A stretch of DNA of 64,000 nt from Pseudomonas sp. MWU15-20650 (GCF_023242475.1 NZ_JALJFG010000003.1:248001-312000); one strand, 5' to 3'. Counted from the first letter of the stretch, positions 28,759 through 39,040 are shown. Translations and numbers: made by a program. The notes: a model not told the origin generated them from the sequence alone.

Positions 28759-30044
28759 TGCGGTTTTTTATCCGAAGAGCTATCTGACGCGCCCTCACCG
28801 AGGGCAAAGAGTTCCTGGGCCATGGCCAGCGCATCGAGGCGGCCTTCGGCAGTAAGCTTTTTCAACTGAACGCTGGGGGCGTGGAGCAACTTGTTGGTCA
28901 GGCCGCGAGCCAATTGCATCAGTACCTCTTCAGCACTGCTGCCGTTGGCCAGCAAACGCTGGGCCTTGCTCAACTCCTCATCGCGCAGGCGTTCACCTTG
29001 CTGACGATACGCCTTGAGCACATCCACCGCCGCCAATTCACGCAGGCGCACCATGAAGTCTTCGGCGCCGGTACTGACCATTTCCTCGGCGGCCTGGGCT
29101 GCGCCTTGGCGACTCTTGAGGTTTTCGGCGACCACTTCATGCAGGTCGTCGACGCTATAGAGGTAAACGTCGTCCAACTCGCCGACTTCGGGCTCGATAT
29201 CCCGGGGAACGGCGATATCCACCATAAAGATCGGTTTGTGCTTGCGCAGCTTCAGCGCGCTCTCCACCGCACCTTTGCCGAGTATCGGCAACTGGCTGGC
29301 AGTGGAACTGATGACAATATCGCTGCGTACCAGCTCCGCCGGGATGTCTGACAGCAACACGGCGTGGGCACCGAACTGCTCGGCGAGGATGCTGGCGCGC
29401 TCCAGCGTACGGTTGGCAACCACAATACGCTTCACGCCCAGGTCATGCAGGTGGCGCGCAACCAGGGTGATGGTCTCACCGGCGCCGATCAGCAGGGCCT
29501 GGCTGCGTTGTAAGTCACTGAAAATCTGTTTGGCCAGGCTGACGGCAGCAAAGGCCACGGACACCGGGTTTTCGCCGATGGCGGTGTCGGTGCGTACCTG
29601 CTTGGCGGAATTGAATGTGGCCTGGAATAGCCGGCCCAACAGCGGGCCGACGGTGCCAGCTTCACGCGCTACGGCGTAGGCGGATTTCATCTGGCCGAGA
29701 ATTTGCGGTTCGCCCAATACCAACGAGTCGAGCCCTGCGGCGACGCGCATCATGTGACGAACCGCCGCATCCTCTTCATGCACATACGCGCTGGCACGCA
29801 GGTCATCCAGGTTCAAATGGTGGTAATCGGCCAGCCAGCGCAGCACGACATCCGCGCAAAGATGTTCCTGCTCTATATAAAGCTCACTGCGATTGCAGGT
29901 CGAAAGGATTGCAGCTTCGCGGCTGTCGGTGAGCCGGCAGAGCTGCTGCAAGGCCTCAACCAACTGCTCTGGCGTGAACGCCACGCGCTCGCGCACGTCT
30001 ACGGAAGCAGTCTTGTGGTTAATACCGAGTGCAAGGAAGGCCAT
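28755..30044 (-). CDS. hemA: Glutamyl-tRNA reductase
   Basis: The 429-residue enzyme starts [20 protein letters not shown], has the catalytic Cys in [17 protein letters not shown] (about residue 50), and NADPH-fold segments [17 protein letters not shown] and [20 protein letters not shown]. It makes glutamate-1-semialdehyde, the committed step of tetrapyrrole synthesis, from charged tRNA-Glu. It leads the hemA-prfA-prmC-moeB-murI unit and is divergent from lbcA across a 182-base gap, where TTGTCCTA occurs twice but no operator is recognisable. Confidence 0.97.
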   Translation of the reverse strand: MAFLALGINHKTASVDVRERVAFTPEQLVEALQQLCRLTDSREAAILSTCNRSELYIEQEHLCADVVLRWLADYHHLNLDDLRASAYVHEEDAAVRHMMRVAAGLDSLVLGEPQILGQMKSAYAVAREAGTVGPLLGRLFQATFNSAKQVRTDTAIGENPVSVAFAAVSLAKQIFSDLQRSQALLIGAGETITLVARHLHDLGVKRIVVANRTLERASILAEQFGAHAVLLSDIPAELVRSDIVISSTASQLPILGKGAVESALKLRKHKPIFMVDIAVPRDIEPEVGELDDVYLYSVDDLHEVVAENLKSRQGAAQAAEEMVSTGAEDFMVRLRELAAVDVLKAYRQQGERLRDEELSKAQRLLANGSSAEEVLMQLARGLTNKLLHAPSVQLKKLTAEGRLDALAMAQELFALGEGASDSSSDKKPQ

Positions 30045-30226
30045 TCAATATCGCTGATGATGTCGGGAAGCCGACAATTGTCCTACTTCGAAAGATCCAG
30101 AACAACCACCGTCGTCTATTGTCCTAATGCCTTGTGTCTATAAAGGCGTCAACTGAGACTCGGTTATGTTTGGCCGAAGGCTTGTGTCATGATGATCCGA
30201 CCGCAGGTTAGTCGTCCTCTTCCTAT

Positions 30227-31951
30227 ATGAATAGATCTTCCGCGTTGCTCCTTGCTTTTGTCTTCCTCAGCGGCTGCCAGGCCATGGCCCCCGTGTCGCC
30301 GGACGGTACACCGCCGGTAGAAGACAGCACCCCCGCCCCTGAAAAGCCCAAGGTTTATTCCTCGTTCAGTGAAGAAACGGTCTACAGCCTGTTGACCGCG
30401 GAACTGGCCGGCCAGCGCAATCGCTTCGATATTGCACTGGATAACTACGTGACCCAGGCCATCAACACCCAGGATCCAGGCATTTCCGAGCGCGCTTTTC
30501 GCATCGCTGAATACCTGGGAGCCGACCAGGCGGCACTCGACACGTCGCTGATCTGGGCGAAAAACGCCCCGGATGACCTAGAGGCACAACGCGCGGCGGC
30601 CGTTCAATTGGCGCGCGCCGGGCGCTATGACGACTCCATGATCTATATGGAGAAAGTCCTGCAGGGCAAGGGCGACACCCATTTCGATTTCCTCGCGTTG
30701 TCGGCTGCCGACACCGACCAGGACACGCGCAATGGTTTGATGAAGAGCTTCGACCGCCTGTTGCAAAAGCACCCGAAGAACAGCCAGTTGATTTTCGGCA
30801 AGGCCCTGCTGCTGCAACAAGATGATGAGGCCGAAGCGGCCTTGAAGCTGTTGGAGCAGAACCCGCCGGAGGACGGCGAAATCGCCCCGATCCTGTTGCG
30901 CGCACGCCTGCTGCAGAACCTCAACCGTGGCAAGGAAGCGATTCCGCTGCTGGAAAAAAGCATCAAGAAATACCCGGACGACAAGCGCCTGCGCCTGACT
31001 TATGCGCGGATGCTGGTTGAACAGGACCGCATGGAAGACGCCAAAGTCCAGTTCGCCAACCTGGTCCAGCAATACCCGGACGACGATGAGCTGCGTTATT
31101 CCCTGGCACTGGTGTGCCTGGAAGCCAAGGCATGGGAAGAAGCCAAGGGCTACCTGGAAGAACTGATCGAACGTGAAAGCCATGTGGATTCGGCGCACTT
31201 GAACCTCGGCCGCATCGCTGAAGAACGCAACGACCCACAGGCCGCCTTGCTCGAATACGCCCAGGTCGGCCCAGGCAATGACTACCTGCCGGCCCAGCTG
31301 CGCCAGGCCGATATCCTGATGAGCAACGGCCGCACCGACGAGGCGGAAAAACGCCTGGCCGCGGCGCGTGATGCCGAACCGGACTACGCCATCCAGCTGT
31401 ACCTGATCCAGGCCGAGACCTTGTCCGCCAACAAACAGGGCGAACGCGCCTGGAAACTGTTGCAACAAGCATTGCTGCAATACCCCGATGATTTGAACCT
31501 GCTCTACACCCGCGCCATGCTGGCGGAAAAACGCAATGACCTGGCGCAGATGGAAAAAGACTTACGCCTGATCATCAAGCGCGACCCGGACAACGCCATG
31601 GCGCTTAACGCCCTGGGCTACACCTTGTCCGATCGCACCACGCGCTACGCCGAAGCCAAGGCGCTGATCGAACAAGCCCACAAGCTCAACCCGGAAGACC
31701 CTGCCGTGCTCGACAGCCTGGGCTGGGTGAATTACCGCATGGGCAACCTCGACGAGGCCGAGCGCCTGCTGCGCCAGGCACTGGAGCGCTTCCCCGATCA
31801 AGAAGTCGCCGCGCACCTGGGCGAAGTGCTCTGGGCCAATGGCAAGCAACGCGAAGCGCGACAGATCTGGGAAAAATTCCTCAAGGAACAACCCGAAAGC
31901 CCCATCCTGCGCGGCACCATCAAGCGCCTGACCGGATCAGAGACCCTTTAA
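30227..31951 (+). CDS. lbcA: TPR outer-membrane lipoprotein LbcA
   Basis: The 574-residue protein has a lipoprotein signal with lipobox in [10 protein letters not shown] (Cys at about 17). A long run of tetratricopeptide repeats follows (about 60-570), for example [59 protein letters not shown] and [18 protein letters not shown]. It matches P. aeruginosa PA4667, shown to be LbcA, the partner that brings substrates to the protease CtpA. Gene order hemA-lbcA-lolB-ispE is the same. The gap to lolB is four bases. Confidence 0.9.
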   Translation: MNRSSALLLAFVFLSGCQAMAPVSPDGTPPVEDSTPAPEKPKVYSSFSEETVYSLLTAELAGQRNRFDIALDNYVTQAINTQDPGISERAFRIAEYLGADQAALDTSLIWAKNAPDDLEAQRAAAVQLARAGRYDDSMIYMEKVLQGKGDTHFDFLALSAADTDQDTRNGLMKSFDRLLQKHPKNSQLIFGKALLLQQDDEAEAALKLLEQNPPEDGEIAPILLRARLLQNLNRGKEAIPLLEKSIKKYPDDKRLRLTYARMLVEQDRMEDAKVQFANLVQQYPDDDELRYSLALVCLEAKAWEEAKGYLEELIERESHVDSAHLNLGRIAEERNDPQAALLEYAQVGPGNDYLPAQLRQADILMSNGRTDEAEKRLAAARDAEPDYAIQLYLIQAETLSANKQGERAWKLLQQALLQYPDDLNLLYTRAMLAEKRNDLAQMEKDLRLIIKRDPDNAMALNALGYTLSDRTTRYAEAKALIEQAHKLNPEDPAVLDSLGWVNYRMGNLDEAERLLRQALERFPDQEVAAHLGEVLWANGKQREARQIWEKFLKEQPESPILRGTIKRLTGSETL

Positions 31952-31955
31952 GCTT

Positions 31956-32573
31956 ATGTTTTTGCGCCACGTTATCGTTTTCAGTTTCATCGCCCTGCTC
32001 GCCGGTTGCGCGGGCATAGGCAGCCGCGAATCCGTTGAAGGCCAGGGCAACCCGGCGCAATGGAAACAACACAAGGATCAGCTCAGCAGCATCGATGGCT
32101 GGCAGATCGATGGCAAAGTCGGGGTGCGCGCACCGAAAGACTCTGGCAGCGGCACATTGTTCTGGCTGCAACGCCAGGACTACTACGACATTCGCCTGTC
32201 CGGTCCGCTGGGCCGAGGCGCGGCACGCCTGACCGGTCGCCCAGGGCAAGTGAGCCTCGAGGTAGCCAACCAGGGCCGCTATGAAGCGACCTCCCCGGAA
32301 GAACTGCTGGAACAGCAGATCGGCTGGAAGCTCCCCGTCTCGCACTTAGTGTGGTGGGTGCGCGGCCTGCCAGCGCCCGACAGCAAGAGCCGCCTGAGCC
32401 TTAACGGTGACAGCCGCCTGGCATCGCTGGAACAGGATGGCTGGCAGGTCGAGTACCTGAGCTACGTGCAACAAGGCAGTTATTGGCTGCCCGAGCGTAT
32501 CAAGCTGCATGGCACCGACCTTGACGTCACGCTGGTGATCAAGGACTGGCAACCGCGCAAGCTGGGGCAATAA
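31956..32573 (+). CDS. lolB: Outer-membrane lipoprotein receptor LolB
   Basis: The 205-residue protein has a lipobox in [13 protein letters not shown] (Cys at about 18). It also has the LolB fold blocks [40 protein letters not shown] and [18 protein letters not shown]. LolB takes lipoproteins from the carrier LolA and inserts them in the outer membrane. It is cotranscribed with lbcA upstream (4-base gap) and ispE downstream (2-base gap), an arrangement conserved across Pseudomonas. Confidence 0.95.
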   Translation: MFLRHVIVFSFIALLAGCAGIGSRESVEGQGNPAQWKQHKDQLSSIDGWQIDGKVGVRAPKDSGSGTLFWLQRQDYYDIRLSGPLGRGAARLTGRPGQVSLEVANQGRYEATSPEELLEQQIGWKLPVSHLVWWVRGLPAPDSKSRLSLNGDSRLASLEQDGWQVEYLSYVQQGSYWLPERIKLHGTDLDVTLVIKDWQPRKLGQ

Positions 32574-32575
32574 AC

Positions 32576-33427
32576 GTGACCGCACAATCGTTGACCCTGC
32601 CCTCACCCGCCAAACTCAATCTGATGCTGCACATTCTCGGTCGCCGTGAAGACGGCTACCACGAGTTGCAGACCCTCTTTCAATTCCTCGACTACGGCGA
32701 TGAACTGACCTTCGCCGTACGCGACGATGGCGTGATTCAGTTGCACACCGAATTCGCAGGCGTGCCCCACGACAGCAATCTGATTGTGAGGGCGGCGAAA
32801 AAACTTCAGGCGCAATCCGGTTGCGCACTGGGTATCGACATCTGGATCGATAAAATTTTGCCCATGGGTGGCGGCATCGGTGGCGGCAGCTCAAATGCGG
32901 CCACCACCCTGCTGGGCCTGAATCACCTGTGGCAACTGGGTTGGGACCATGATCGCCTGGCCGAGCTGGGCCTGACGCTGGGCGCCGACGTCCCGGTTTT
33001 CGTGCGTGGACACGCCGCATTTGCTGAGGGCGTGGGCGAAAAACTCACCCCTGTAGAGCCCGAAGAGCCGTGGTATGTCGTGCTTGTGCCGCAAGTATCT
33101 GTAAGTACAGCAGAAATTTTTTCAGATCCGTTGTTGACACGTAACTCTTCTCCCATTAAAGTGCGCCCCGTTCCCAAGGGAAACAGTCGAAATGACTGCT
33201 TACCGGTTGTAGCAAGGCGTTATCCAGAGGTACGTAACGCTTTGAATTTGTTAGGTAAATTTACCGAAGCAAAATTAACCGGAACTGGAAGTTGTGTGTT
33301 TGGGGGCTTCCCAAGCAAAGCTGAAGCTGATAAAGTCTCGGCCCTTCTTACAGAGACCCTTACAGGGTTTGTAGCAAAGGGAAGCAACGTTTCGATGTTG
33401 CATCGCAAGCTGCAAAGTCTGCTCTAA
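32576..33427 (+). CDS. ispE: 4-diphosphocytidyl-2-C-methyl-D-erythritol kinase
   Basis: The 283-residue GHMP kinase has [20 protein letters not shown] at the N-terminus, the ATP loop [19 protein letters not shown] (about 97-115) and the C-terminal [11 protein letters not shown] motif. It acts in the MEP isoprenoid pathway. The start is GTG at 32576, two bases after the lolB stop. Oddly, codon use changes inside the gene: from about 33090 to the end many A/T-ending codons (TTA, GTA, ACA) appear although the protein remains normal. A promoter-like sequence lies in this part. Confidence 0.95.
   Translation: MTAQSLTLPSPAKLNLMLHILGRREDGYHELQTLFQFLDYGDELTFAVRDDGVIQLHTEFAGVPHDSNLIVRAAKKLQAQSGCALGIDIWIDKILPMGGGIGGGSSNAATTLLGLNHLWQLGWDHDRLAELGLTLGADVPVFVRGHAAFAEGVGEKLTPVEPEEPWYVVLVPQVSVSTAEIFSDPLLTRNSSPIKVRPVPKGNSRNDCLPVVARRYPEVRNALNLLGKFTEAKLTGTGSCVFGGFPSKAEADKVSALLTETLTGFVAKGSNVSMLHRKLQSLL
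33134..33162 (+). promoter_or_regulatory. Candidate promoter inside ispE for tRNA-Gln and prs
   Basis: TTGACA (33134-33139), 17 bases, TAAAGT (33157-33162) lies inside the AT-rich 3' part of ispE, about 300 bases before tRNA-Gln. It would let tRNA-Gln and prs be expressed independently of lolB-ispE. Match to consensus only. Confidence 0.4.
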
Positions 33428-33464
33428 AAGGAACCGAGTGTTAGGCACTCGTTGCAACAGATAC

Positions 33465-33539
33465 AGGGGCGTCGCCAAGCGGTAAGGCAGCAGGTTTTGA
33501 TCCTGCCATGCGTTGGTTCGAATCCAGCCGCCCCTGCCA
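33465..33539 (+). tRNA. tRNA-Gln (anticodon TTG)
   Basis: The 75-base sequence folds as a cloverleaf: acceptor AGGGGCG pairs with CGCCCCT, discriminator G, encoded CCA at 33537-33539. The anticodon stem is GCAGG/CCTGC around loop TTTTGAT with TTG at 33497-33499, and the T-loop is GGTTCGAATCC. The place between ispE and prs is conserved in Pseudomonas. Confidence 0.97.
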
Positions 33540-33585
33540 TTTTCTAATACTCATCCAGGTTACCCTCAGCCTCTAGGTACTGCGC

Positions 33586-34527
33586 GTGTCCAAGATGATG
33601 GTCTTTACGGGGAATGCTAACCCCGATCTGGCTCGGCGTGTCGTACGTCAGCTGCATATCCCTCTCGGTGACATCTCTGTCGGTAAATTCTCCGACGGTG
33701 AAATTACAGCCGAGATCAATGAAAACGTCCGCGGTAAAGACGTCTTCATTATTCAGCCGACTTGCGCTCCGACCAACGATAACCTGATGGAACTCGTCGT
33801 GATGGCTGATGCCTTCCGCCGCTCCTCAGCGACTCGAATCACAGCTGTAATCCCTTACTTTGGTTATGCCCGTCAGGATCGCCGTCCGCGTTCCGCACGT
33901 GTAGCTATCAGCGCGAAAGTCGTTGCTGACATGCTGACCGTGGTAGGCATCGACCGTGTTCTCACGGTTGACCTGCACGCTGACCAAATCCAGGGGTTCT
34001 TCGATATTCCGGTAGATAACATCTACGGCTCCCCCGTTCTGGTGGATGACATCGAAGACCAGCGCTTTGAAAACCTGATGATTGTGTCCCCGGACATTGG
34101 TGGCGTCGTGCGTGCACGGGCGGTTGCCAAATCCTTGGGCGTGGATCTGGGGATCATCGACAAACGCCGTGAAAAAGCTAATCACTCTGAAGTGATGCAT
34201 ATCATCGGTGATGTCGAAGGGCGTACCTGTATTCTGGTTGATGACATGGTCGATACCGCCGGCACCCTGTGCCATGCGGCAAAAGCCTTGAAAGAGCACG
34301 GTGCAGCAAAAGTCTTCGCCTACTGCACACACCCTGTGCTGTCGGGCCGAGCGATCGAGAACATCGAGAACTCCATGCTGGACGAACTGGTGGTGACGAA
34401 CACCATCCCGTTGTCCGCTGCTGCTCAAGCCTGTTCGCGTATCCGTCAACTGGATATCGCACCGGTAGTTGCCGAGGCGGTTCGCCGCATCAGCAATGAA
34501 GAATCGATCAGCGCGATGTTCCGCTAA
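33586..34527 (+). CDS. prs: Ribose-phosphate pyrophosphokinase
   Basis: The 313-residue enzyme begins [20 protein letters not shown] after a GTG start at 33586. It has [20 protein letters not shown] and the PRPP-binding loop [20 protein letters not shown] (about 212-231). It makes PRPP for nucleotides, His and Trp. Codon use is that of a highly expressed gene, richer in T-ending codons than its left neighbours. A strong terminator follows. Confidence 0.97.
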   Translation: MSKMMVFTGNANPDLARRVVRQLHIPLGDISVGKFSDGEITAEINENVRGKDVFIIQPTCAPTNDNLMELVVMADAFRRSSATRITAVIPYFGYARQDRRPRSARVAISAKVVADMLTVVGIDRVLTVDLHADQIQGFFDIPVDNIYGSPVLVDDIEDQRFENLMIVSPDIGGVVRARAVAKSLGVDLGIIDKRREKANHSEVMHIIGDVEGRTCILVDDMVDTAGTLCHAAKALKEHGAAKVFAYCTHPVLSGRAIENIENSMLDELVVTNTIPLSAAAQACSRIRQLDIAPVVAEAVRRISNEESISAMFR

Positions 34528-34557
34528 GGGTCAAACCTTCGGAGCACCTCACTGACG

Positions 34558-34601
34558 AAAAGCGCCCCGCCCCAGCATTCTGTTGGGGCGGGGCTTTTTT
34601 G
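34558..34601 (+). terminator. Rho-independent terminator of prs
   Basis: AGCGCCCCGCCCCA, a short loop, TGGGGCGGGGC and six T's form a long GC-rich stem 30 bases after the prs stop. Confidence 0.92.
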
Positions 34602-34665
34602 CCCATATCGCCTTTAGCGCTGGTCGCAAACGCTGGGGCGAATGTGGTTATTTTGGAGATACAAC

Positions 34666-35265
34666 ATGAACGATTTTACTCTGAATGCTGAAGCGCGTTC
34701 CGACCTGGGGAAAGGTGCGAGCCGCCGCCTGCGTCGTCTCGCAAGCCTGGTTCCAGCTGTAGTTTACGGTGGCGACAAAGCCCCTGAATCCATCAGCATG
34801 CTGGCCAAAGAAATCGCCAAACTGCTCGAAAACGAAGCTGCCTACAGCCACGTTATCGAACTGAACGTGGGTGGCACCAAGCAAAACGTAATCATCAAAG
34901 CTCTGCAACGTCACCCGGCCAAAGGCCACGTGCTGCACGCTGACTTTGTACGCGTTGTTGCTGGTCAGAAACTGACCGCCATCGTTCCAGTACACTTCGT
35001 TGGCGAAGCGGCTCCGATCAAGAAAGGCGGCGAAATCTCGCACGTTATTGCTGAGATCGAAGTTTCCTGCCTGCCAAAAGACTTGCCTGAGTTCATCGAA
35101 GTCGACCTGGCTAACGCTGAAATCGGCGCCATCATCCACCTGTCCGACCTCAAAGCCCCTAAAGGCGTTGAGTTTGTCGCACTGGCTCACGGTGATGACA
35201 AAGCTGTTGCCAACGTTCACGCTCCACGCGTTGCTCCAGAAGCTGAAGCAGGCGCTGCAGAGTAA
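34666..35265 (+). CDS. rplY: 50S ribosomal protein L25/CTC
   Basis: The 199-residue protein begins [20 protein letters not shown]. It has the N-terminal 5S-rRNA-binding L25 domain (about 1-95) and the C-terminal CTC/TL5 domain (about 96-199, ending in an acidic AEAEAGAAE tail). The long form is usual in pseudomonads, while E. coli has only the first domain. The ATG at 34666 is chosen because TTGGAGAT precedes it and homology begins there. Codon use indicates high expression. Confidence 0.97.
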   Translation: MNDFTLNAEARSDLGKGASRRLRRLASLVPAVVYGGDKAPESISMLAKEIAKLLENEAAYSHVIELNVGGTKQNVIIKALQRHPAKGHVLHADFVRVVAGQKLTAIVPVHFVGEAAPIKKGGEISHVIAEIEVSCLPKDLPEFIEVDLANAEIGAIIHLSDLKAPKGVEFVALAHGDDKAVANVHAPRVAPEAEAGAAE

Positions 35266-35432
35266 TTCACTCTGTATTGCCGGAGCTTGAGGAAACATCG
35301 CGGACCGAAACGTAGCGAGAAAGCGGGCGATAACGCGAAGTTTATCTCTGGATAAGTTAGCTCCTGTCGTCCACTTTCGCCGCACGCAGGTCAGGCGACG
35401 TTATCCACAACTCCATAGGAAGGGCCCCTGTC

Positions 35433-36017
35433 GTGACTGCCATTAAACTGATCGTTGGCCTGGGAAATCCAGGCGCCGAATACGAACAGACCCGGCATAA
35501 CGCGGGGGCCCTTTTTGTTGAGCGTGTCGCCCACGCCCAAGGTGTCAACCTTGTGGCCGATCGCAAATATTTTGGCCTGACCGGACGCTTCTCGCATCAG
35601 GGTCAGGATATTCGTCTACTGATTCCCACCACCTACATGAACCGCAGCGGCCAGGCTGTCGCGGCGCTTGCGGGCTTCTTCCGGATCAAACCCGAAGAAA
35701 TCCTGGTGGCCCATGACGAACTGGACCTGCCACCCGGCGTTGCCAAGCTCAAGCATGGCGGCGGGCATGGCGGGCACAATGGCCTGCGTGACATCATCGC
35801 GCAGCTGGGCAATCAGAATACCTTTTACCGCCTGCGGCTCGGCATTGGCCACCCAGGCGTTGCCAGTATGGTTTCAAATTTCGTCCTGGGTCGTGCGCCA
35901 CGCGCCGAACAGGAAAAACTCGATGCCAGCATCGATTTTGCCCTCGGCGTGCTGCCGGATATCTTCGCCGGTGAATGGAACCGCGCGATGAAAAACCTGC
36001 ACAGCCAGAAGGCCTGA
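35433..36017 (+). CDS. pth: Peptidyl-tRNA hydrolase
   Basis: The 194-residue enzyme begins [20 protein letters not shown] after a GTG start. It contains the catalytic His in [26 protein letters not shown], and [20 protein letters not shown] with the conserved Asp upstream. It recycles peptidyl-tRNA dropped from ribosomes. AGGAAGGG precedes the start. The 167-base gap before it carries a perfect TTATCCACA at 35401-35409. It is followed by ychF after 22 bases. Confidence 0.97.
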   Translation: MTAIKLIVGLGNPGAEYEQTRHNAGALFVERVAHAQGVNLVADRKYFGLTGRFSHQGQDIRLLIPTTYMNRSGQAVAALAGFFRIKPEEILVAHDELDLPPGVAKLKHGGGHGGHNGLRDIIAQLGNQNTFYRLRLGIGHPGVASMVSNFVLGRAPRAEQEKLDASIDFALGVLPDIFAGEWNRAMKNLHSQKA

Positions 36018-36039
36018 CTTTTACCCGAGGGGAAACACC

Positions 36040-37140
36040 ATGGGATTCAATTGCGGCATCGTCGGCCTGCCCAACGTCGGCAAGTCCACCCTGTTCAACG
36101 CCCTGACCAAGTCCGGCATTGCGGCAGAGAACTTCCCCTTCTGCACCATCGAACCCAACAGCGGTATCGTGCCTATGCCCGATCCGCGCCTGGAAGCGCT
36201 GGCAGCCATCGTTAATCCCAAGCGCATCCTGCCGACCACCATGGAGTTCGTCGATATCGCCGGCCTCGTGGCCGGCGCATCGAAAGGTGAGGGCCTGGGC
36301 AACAAGTTCCTGGCCAACATCCGCGAAACCGATGCCATCGCCCACGTGGTCCGCTGCTTTGAAGACGAGAACGTGATTCACGTCTCCAACAGCGTTGATC
36401 CGAAACGCGACATCGAGATCATCGACCTGGAACTGATCTTCGCTGACCTCGACAGCTGCGAAAAGCAACTGCAGAAAGTCGCGCGTAACGCCAAGGGTGG
36501 CGACAAGGACGCAGTGGTCCAGAAAGGCCTGCTGGAGCAGTTGATCGCTCACTTCACCGAAGGCAAGCCTGCACGTAGCCTGATGAAGAACATGGGCGCT
36601 GACGAGAAGGCTGTGATCAAAGGCTTCCACCTGCTGACCACCAAGCCGGTGATGTATATCGCCAACGTTGCCGAAGATGGCTTCGAGAACAACCCGCTGC
36701 TCGACGTGGTCAAGGCCATTGCCGACGAAGAAGGCGCCATCGTGGTTCCGGTGTGCAACAAGATCGAAGCGGAAATCGCCGAGCTCGATGACGGCGAAGA
36801 AAAAGACATGTTCCTCGAGGCCCTGGGCCTGGAAGAGCCTGGCCTGAACCGCGTGATCCGTGCCGGTTACGAAATGCTTAACCTGCAGACCTACTTCACC
36901 GCCGGTGTCGAAGAAGTCCGCGCCTGGACCGTCAAGGTGGGTGCCACCGCACCACAAGCCGCTGGCGTGATCCACACCGACTTCGAAAAAGGTTTTATCC
37001 GCGCCGAAGTGATCGCCTACAACGACTTCATCCAGTACAAGGGCGAAGCGGGTACGAAGGAAGCCGGTAAGTGGCGTCTGGAAGGCAAGGAATACATCGT
37101 TAAAGATGGTGATGTGATGCACTTCCGCTTCAACGTGTAA
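36040..37140 (+). CDS. ychF: Ribosome-binding ATPase YchF
   Basis: The 366-residue protein has the Obg-family P-loop [20 protein letters not shown] (about 6-25), the switch block [20 protein letters not shown], the altered G4 region [14 protein letters not shown] that gives ATP preference, and the C-terminal TGS-like domain (about 280-366). It is a conserved translation-associated ATPase. The pth-ychF pair is conserved; in relatives tRNA-Met follows nearby, but here the type III secretion cluster lies in between. Confidence 0.97.
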   Translation: MGFNCGIVGLPNVGKSTLFNALTKSGIAAENFPFCTIEPNSGIVPMPDPRLEALAAIVNPKRILPTTMEFVDIAGLVAGASKGEGLGNKFLANIRETDAIAHVVRCFEDENVIHVSNSVDPKRDIEIIDLELIFADLDSCEKQLQKVARNAKGGDKDAVVQKGLLEQLIAHFTEGKPARSLMKNMGADEKAVIKGFHLLTTKPVMYIANVAEDGFENNPLLDVVKAIADEEGAIVVPVCNKIEAEIAELDDGEEKDMFLEALGLEEPGLNRVIRAGYEMLNLQTYFTAGVEEVRAWTVKVGATAPQAAGVIHTDFEKGFIRAEVIAYNDFIQYKGEAGTKEAGKWRLEGKEYIVKDGDVMHFRFNV

Positions 37141-37167
37141 GCGTAATTTGCAGTTATCATCCCCGAT

Positions 37168-37199
37168 AAAAAAGCCGATGCATGCATCGGCTTTTTTGT
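37168..37199 (+). terminator. Rho-independent terminator of ychF
   Basis: AAAAAAGCCGATGCA paired with TGCATCGGCTTTTTT forms a perfect stem with flanking A and T runs, 28 bases after ychF. It marks the last core-genome signal before the secretion cluster. Confidence 0.92.
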
Positions 37200-37459
37200 G
37201 GGCGACTGTTTACCGGTGACACAAAACACCCCATTAAGACTTAACACAAAGCACCTTAAGATTTTTCCTATTAACTCATTCGTTTTTTTATATTAACGCA
37301 ACGCCCATACACCCTCACAATAGAACTTGTCCTACGTTACACAGGCAACTAACCACACTAAATACCAGTGACAATCACTGTGAATTTCGATTTACTGAGT
37401 TCAGCCTGACCCGCCTCTCCTCAGCAGTGAAGCAATAGCGATAATGGAGTAATCACTCA
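37200..37459. other. AT-rich leader before the HrpS-like gene
   Basis: This 260-base stretch is clearly more AT-rich than the preceding genes and encodes nothing I can support. It should hold the promoter of the enhancer-binding-protein gene; I see no hrp box and no sigma-54 site in it. GGAGTAAT at 37445-37452 is the likely ribosome-binding site for the ATG at 37460. Confidence 0.5.
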
Positions 37460-38377
37460 ATGTCGGCCTTCGAACACATGGAAAACGAAACGGATATCTC
37501 ACTCATTGAAGACCCTCACATTGAGAGTATGTTAAGCAGTACCGCCCCCCTCAACATCGACATTTTATTATTGGGAGAAACCGGTACAGGTAAAGATACA
37601 TTGGCAAAACGGGTTCATTGTTCATCCAAGCGACAGGGCAACTTCATTGCCGTGAACTGCGCTGCCATTCCGGAAAGCCTCGCGGAAAGCCAATTGTTCG
37701 GTGTCAATAGCGGTGCCTATACCGGAGCCGTCCAGTCACGCGCAGGATTTATCGAAGCCTCGCATTTGGGCACCTTGTATCTTGATGAAATTGATAGCAT
37801 GCCATTGTCACTGCAAGCCAAGCTATTACGCGTGCTGGAGTCCCGGGGCGTGGAGCGTCTGGGGTCAACCCGGTTCATACCGGTAGACATGCGTATCATT
37901 GCGTCGGCCCAGCAATCGCTTTATGAAATGGTCAAACAAGGCGATTTCAGACGCGATCTGTATTTTCGGTTGAGTGTGGTCAACATCCGGCTTCCGCCCT
38001 TGCGGGATCGCAGAGACCGAATAATTCCGCTGTTTTTGAATATGGTTCAGCAAGAGGCTGAGTATTTTAACTACCCCTCCCCGCTCCCAACCAACTCCCT
38101 ATTTCAACGATTATTGTGCCATGCCTGGCCTGGCAACGTTCGTGAGCTACGCTCTACCGCCAAACGCTTCGTATTAGGTCTCCCTCCCTTTTCGGAGGCG
38201 ATGATGGACCATCAGGAAACTGAATTGGGTCTCAAAGAGCGGCTACAACAGATAGAGAAATCACTCATTGAAGAATCATTGCGCCGAAATAGCAGTAACG
38301 TGGATCAGGCGGCTGTCGAATTGAGAGTTGCCAAGCGCACATTATATTACCGGATGAAACAACTCGAGATCCGCTGA
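37460..38377 (+). CDS. HrpS-like sigma-54 enhancer-binding protein
   Basis: The 305-residue protein lacks a receiver domain and goes directly into an AAA+ domain. It has Walker A GETGTGKD (39-46), the sigma-54 contact loop as GAYTGA (85-90), Walker B TLYLDEID (105-112), sensor II WPGNVREL (223-230) and a Fis-type helix-turn-helix (280-302, QAAVELRVAKRTLYYRMKQL). This matches HrpR/HrpS of P. syringae and the single RspR of P. fluorescens. It should open the sigma-54 promoter of hrpL at the other end of the cluster. HrpV, also encoded here, is its expected inhibitor. Only one copy is present. Confidence 0.9.
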   Translation: MSAFEHMENETDISLIEDPHIESMLSSTAPLNIDILLLGETGTGKDTLAKRVHCSSKRQGNFIAVNCAAIPESLAESQLFGVNSGAYTGAVQSRAGFIEASHLGTLYLDEIDSMPLSLQAKLLRVLESRGVERLGSTRFIPVDMRIIASAQQSLYEMVKQGDFRRDLYFRLSVVNIRLPPLRDRRDRIIPLFLNMVQQEAEYFNYPSPLPTNSLFQRLLCHAWPGNVRELRSTAKRFVLGLPPFSEAMMDHQETELGLKERLQQIEKSLIEESLRRNSSNVDQAAVELRVAKRTLYYRMKQLEIR

Positions 38378-38625
38378 TCAGATACGTAAAAGCCAGTCAC
38401 TCCATAAGCGTCTGAGCAGGCAGTCTGGCGCTGTGATCCCGCAAACAACCCGTTGTTGCTGCCTGACGGTGTTAAAGGCTATCGCACCCACTTAAAAATT
38501 GGCAGACTCCATCACCCTTACTCCTGCGGCGGGGCGGAGGGCGCTTGCCGTTGTACGTACACAACGGCAATCTACGGCGCACTAAAAATTAAGAAATAAC
38601 TTGAGACATTCATTTTTTTTGATCC

Positions 38626-38654
38626 GGAACTGTATTCCGCGTGGCGACCACCGA
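38626..38654 (+). promoter_or_regulatory. hrp box before the candidate pilin gene
   Basis: GGAACT (38626-38631), 16 bases, CCACCGA (38648-38654) matches the HrpL promoter consensus GGAACC-N16-CCACNNA with one change. It lies 92 bases before the pilin start. The 368-base gap 38378-38745 holds no other recognisable gene. Confidence 0.85.
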
Positions 38655-38745
38655 GGCAATACCAGGTCCATGTTGTAACTCGATATACCAAATATCATTA
38701 CACGTGGGCACTGGCACCTTTAGACTAGTTACTTGGAGAATCCAT

Positions 38746-38931
38746 ATGTCCGGTCCAATCAGCCCTTACAATTCCTCTCAAGCCCAGTACGACCTGAGCG
38801 CCTACGCTCAAGGAAGCACCGTGGAGGAACAGGCGGCAATAGCAAGAAGGAAGCAAGTCGAAGGCATGATATTGAGCAACGAAGTCAAGCACGACAACAA
38901 CTACTCAGCTGCCGCGCAGAAAAGGCAGTAA
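38746..38931 (+). CDS. Small secreted-type protein, candidate T3SS pilin
   Basis: The 61-residue product begins MSGPISPYNSSQAQYDLSAY. It has a Ser/Gln-rich N-terminal third, no Cys and no Trp, followed by a predicted amphipathic helix (about 24-58, EEQAAIARRKQVEGMILSNE). I recognise no close family member. Pilin function is inferred from four facts: it is the first gene after an hrp box, just upstream of hrpB-hrcJ where hrpA lies in P. syringae; it is small and polar; a stable hairpin follows; and no other pilin candidate exists in the cluster. It is shorter than P. syringae HrpA (about 110) but close to needle and pilin subunits elsewhere. Start: ATG 38746 after TTGGAGAA. Confidence 0.6.
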   Translation: MSGPISPYNSSQAQYDLSAYAQGSTVEEQAAIARRKQVEGMILSNEVKHDNNYSAAAQKRQ

Positions 38932-38939
38932 TTTAATCG

Positions 38940-38965
38940 CCTCCTCGGCTTATCAGTCGGGGAGG
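38940..38965 (+). terminator. Hairpin after the candidate pilin gene (possible attenuator)
   Basis: CCTCCTCG and CGGGGAGG form an 8-bp stem (one G-T pair) around a 10-base loop, nine bases after the pilin stop. No U-tract follows, so it is more likely an mRNA stabiliser or partial terminator that makes pilin message more abundant than the downstream genes. Confidence 0.5.
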
Positions 38966-39040
38966 TGACGCCACACATTAAGGCAGCTTGCAACTGACAA
39001 GCCTTCATAAAAATAGCCCCTTCACACGACCGGGTCAAAA

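Noticed and set aside
30578..31480. 300-codon open frame antisense to lbcA
   Set aside because: Repetitive Q/V/F/L composition mirrors the TPR codons; no domain.
35401..35409. Replication origin near pth
   Set aside because: Only one DnaA box, no dnaA, dnaN or AT-rich repeats nearby.
35794..37122. 442-codon open frame antisense to ychF
   Set aside because: ychF is certain; shadow frame with no domain.
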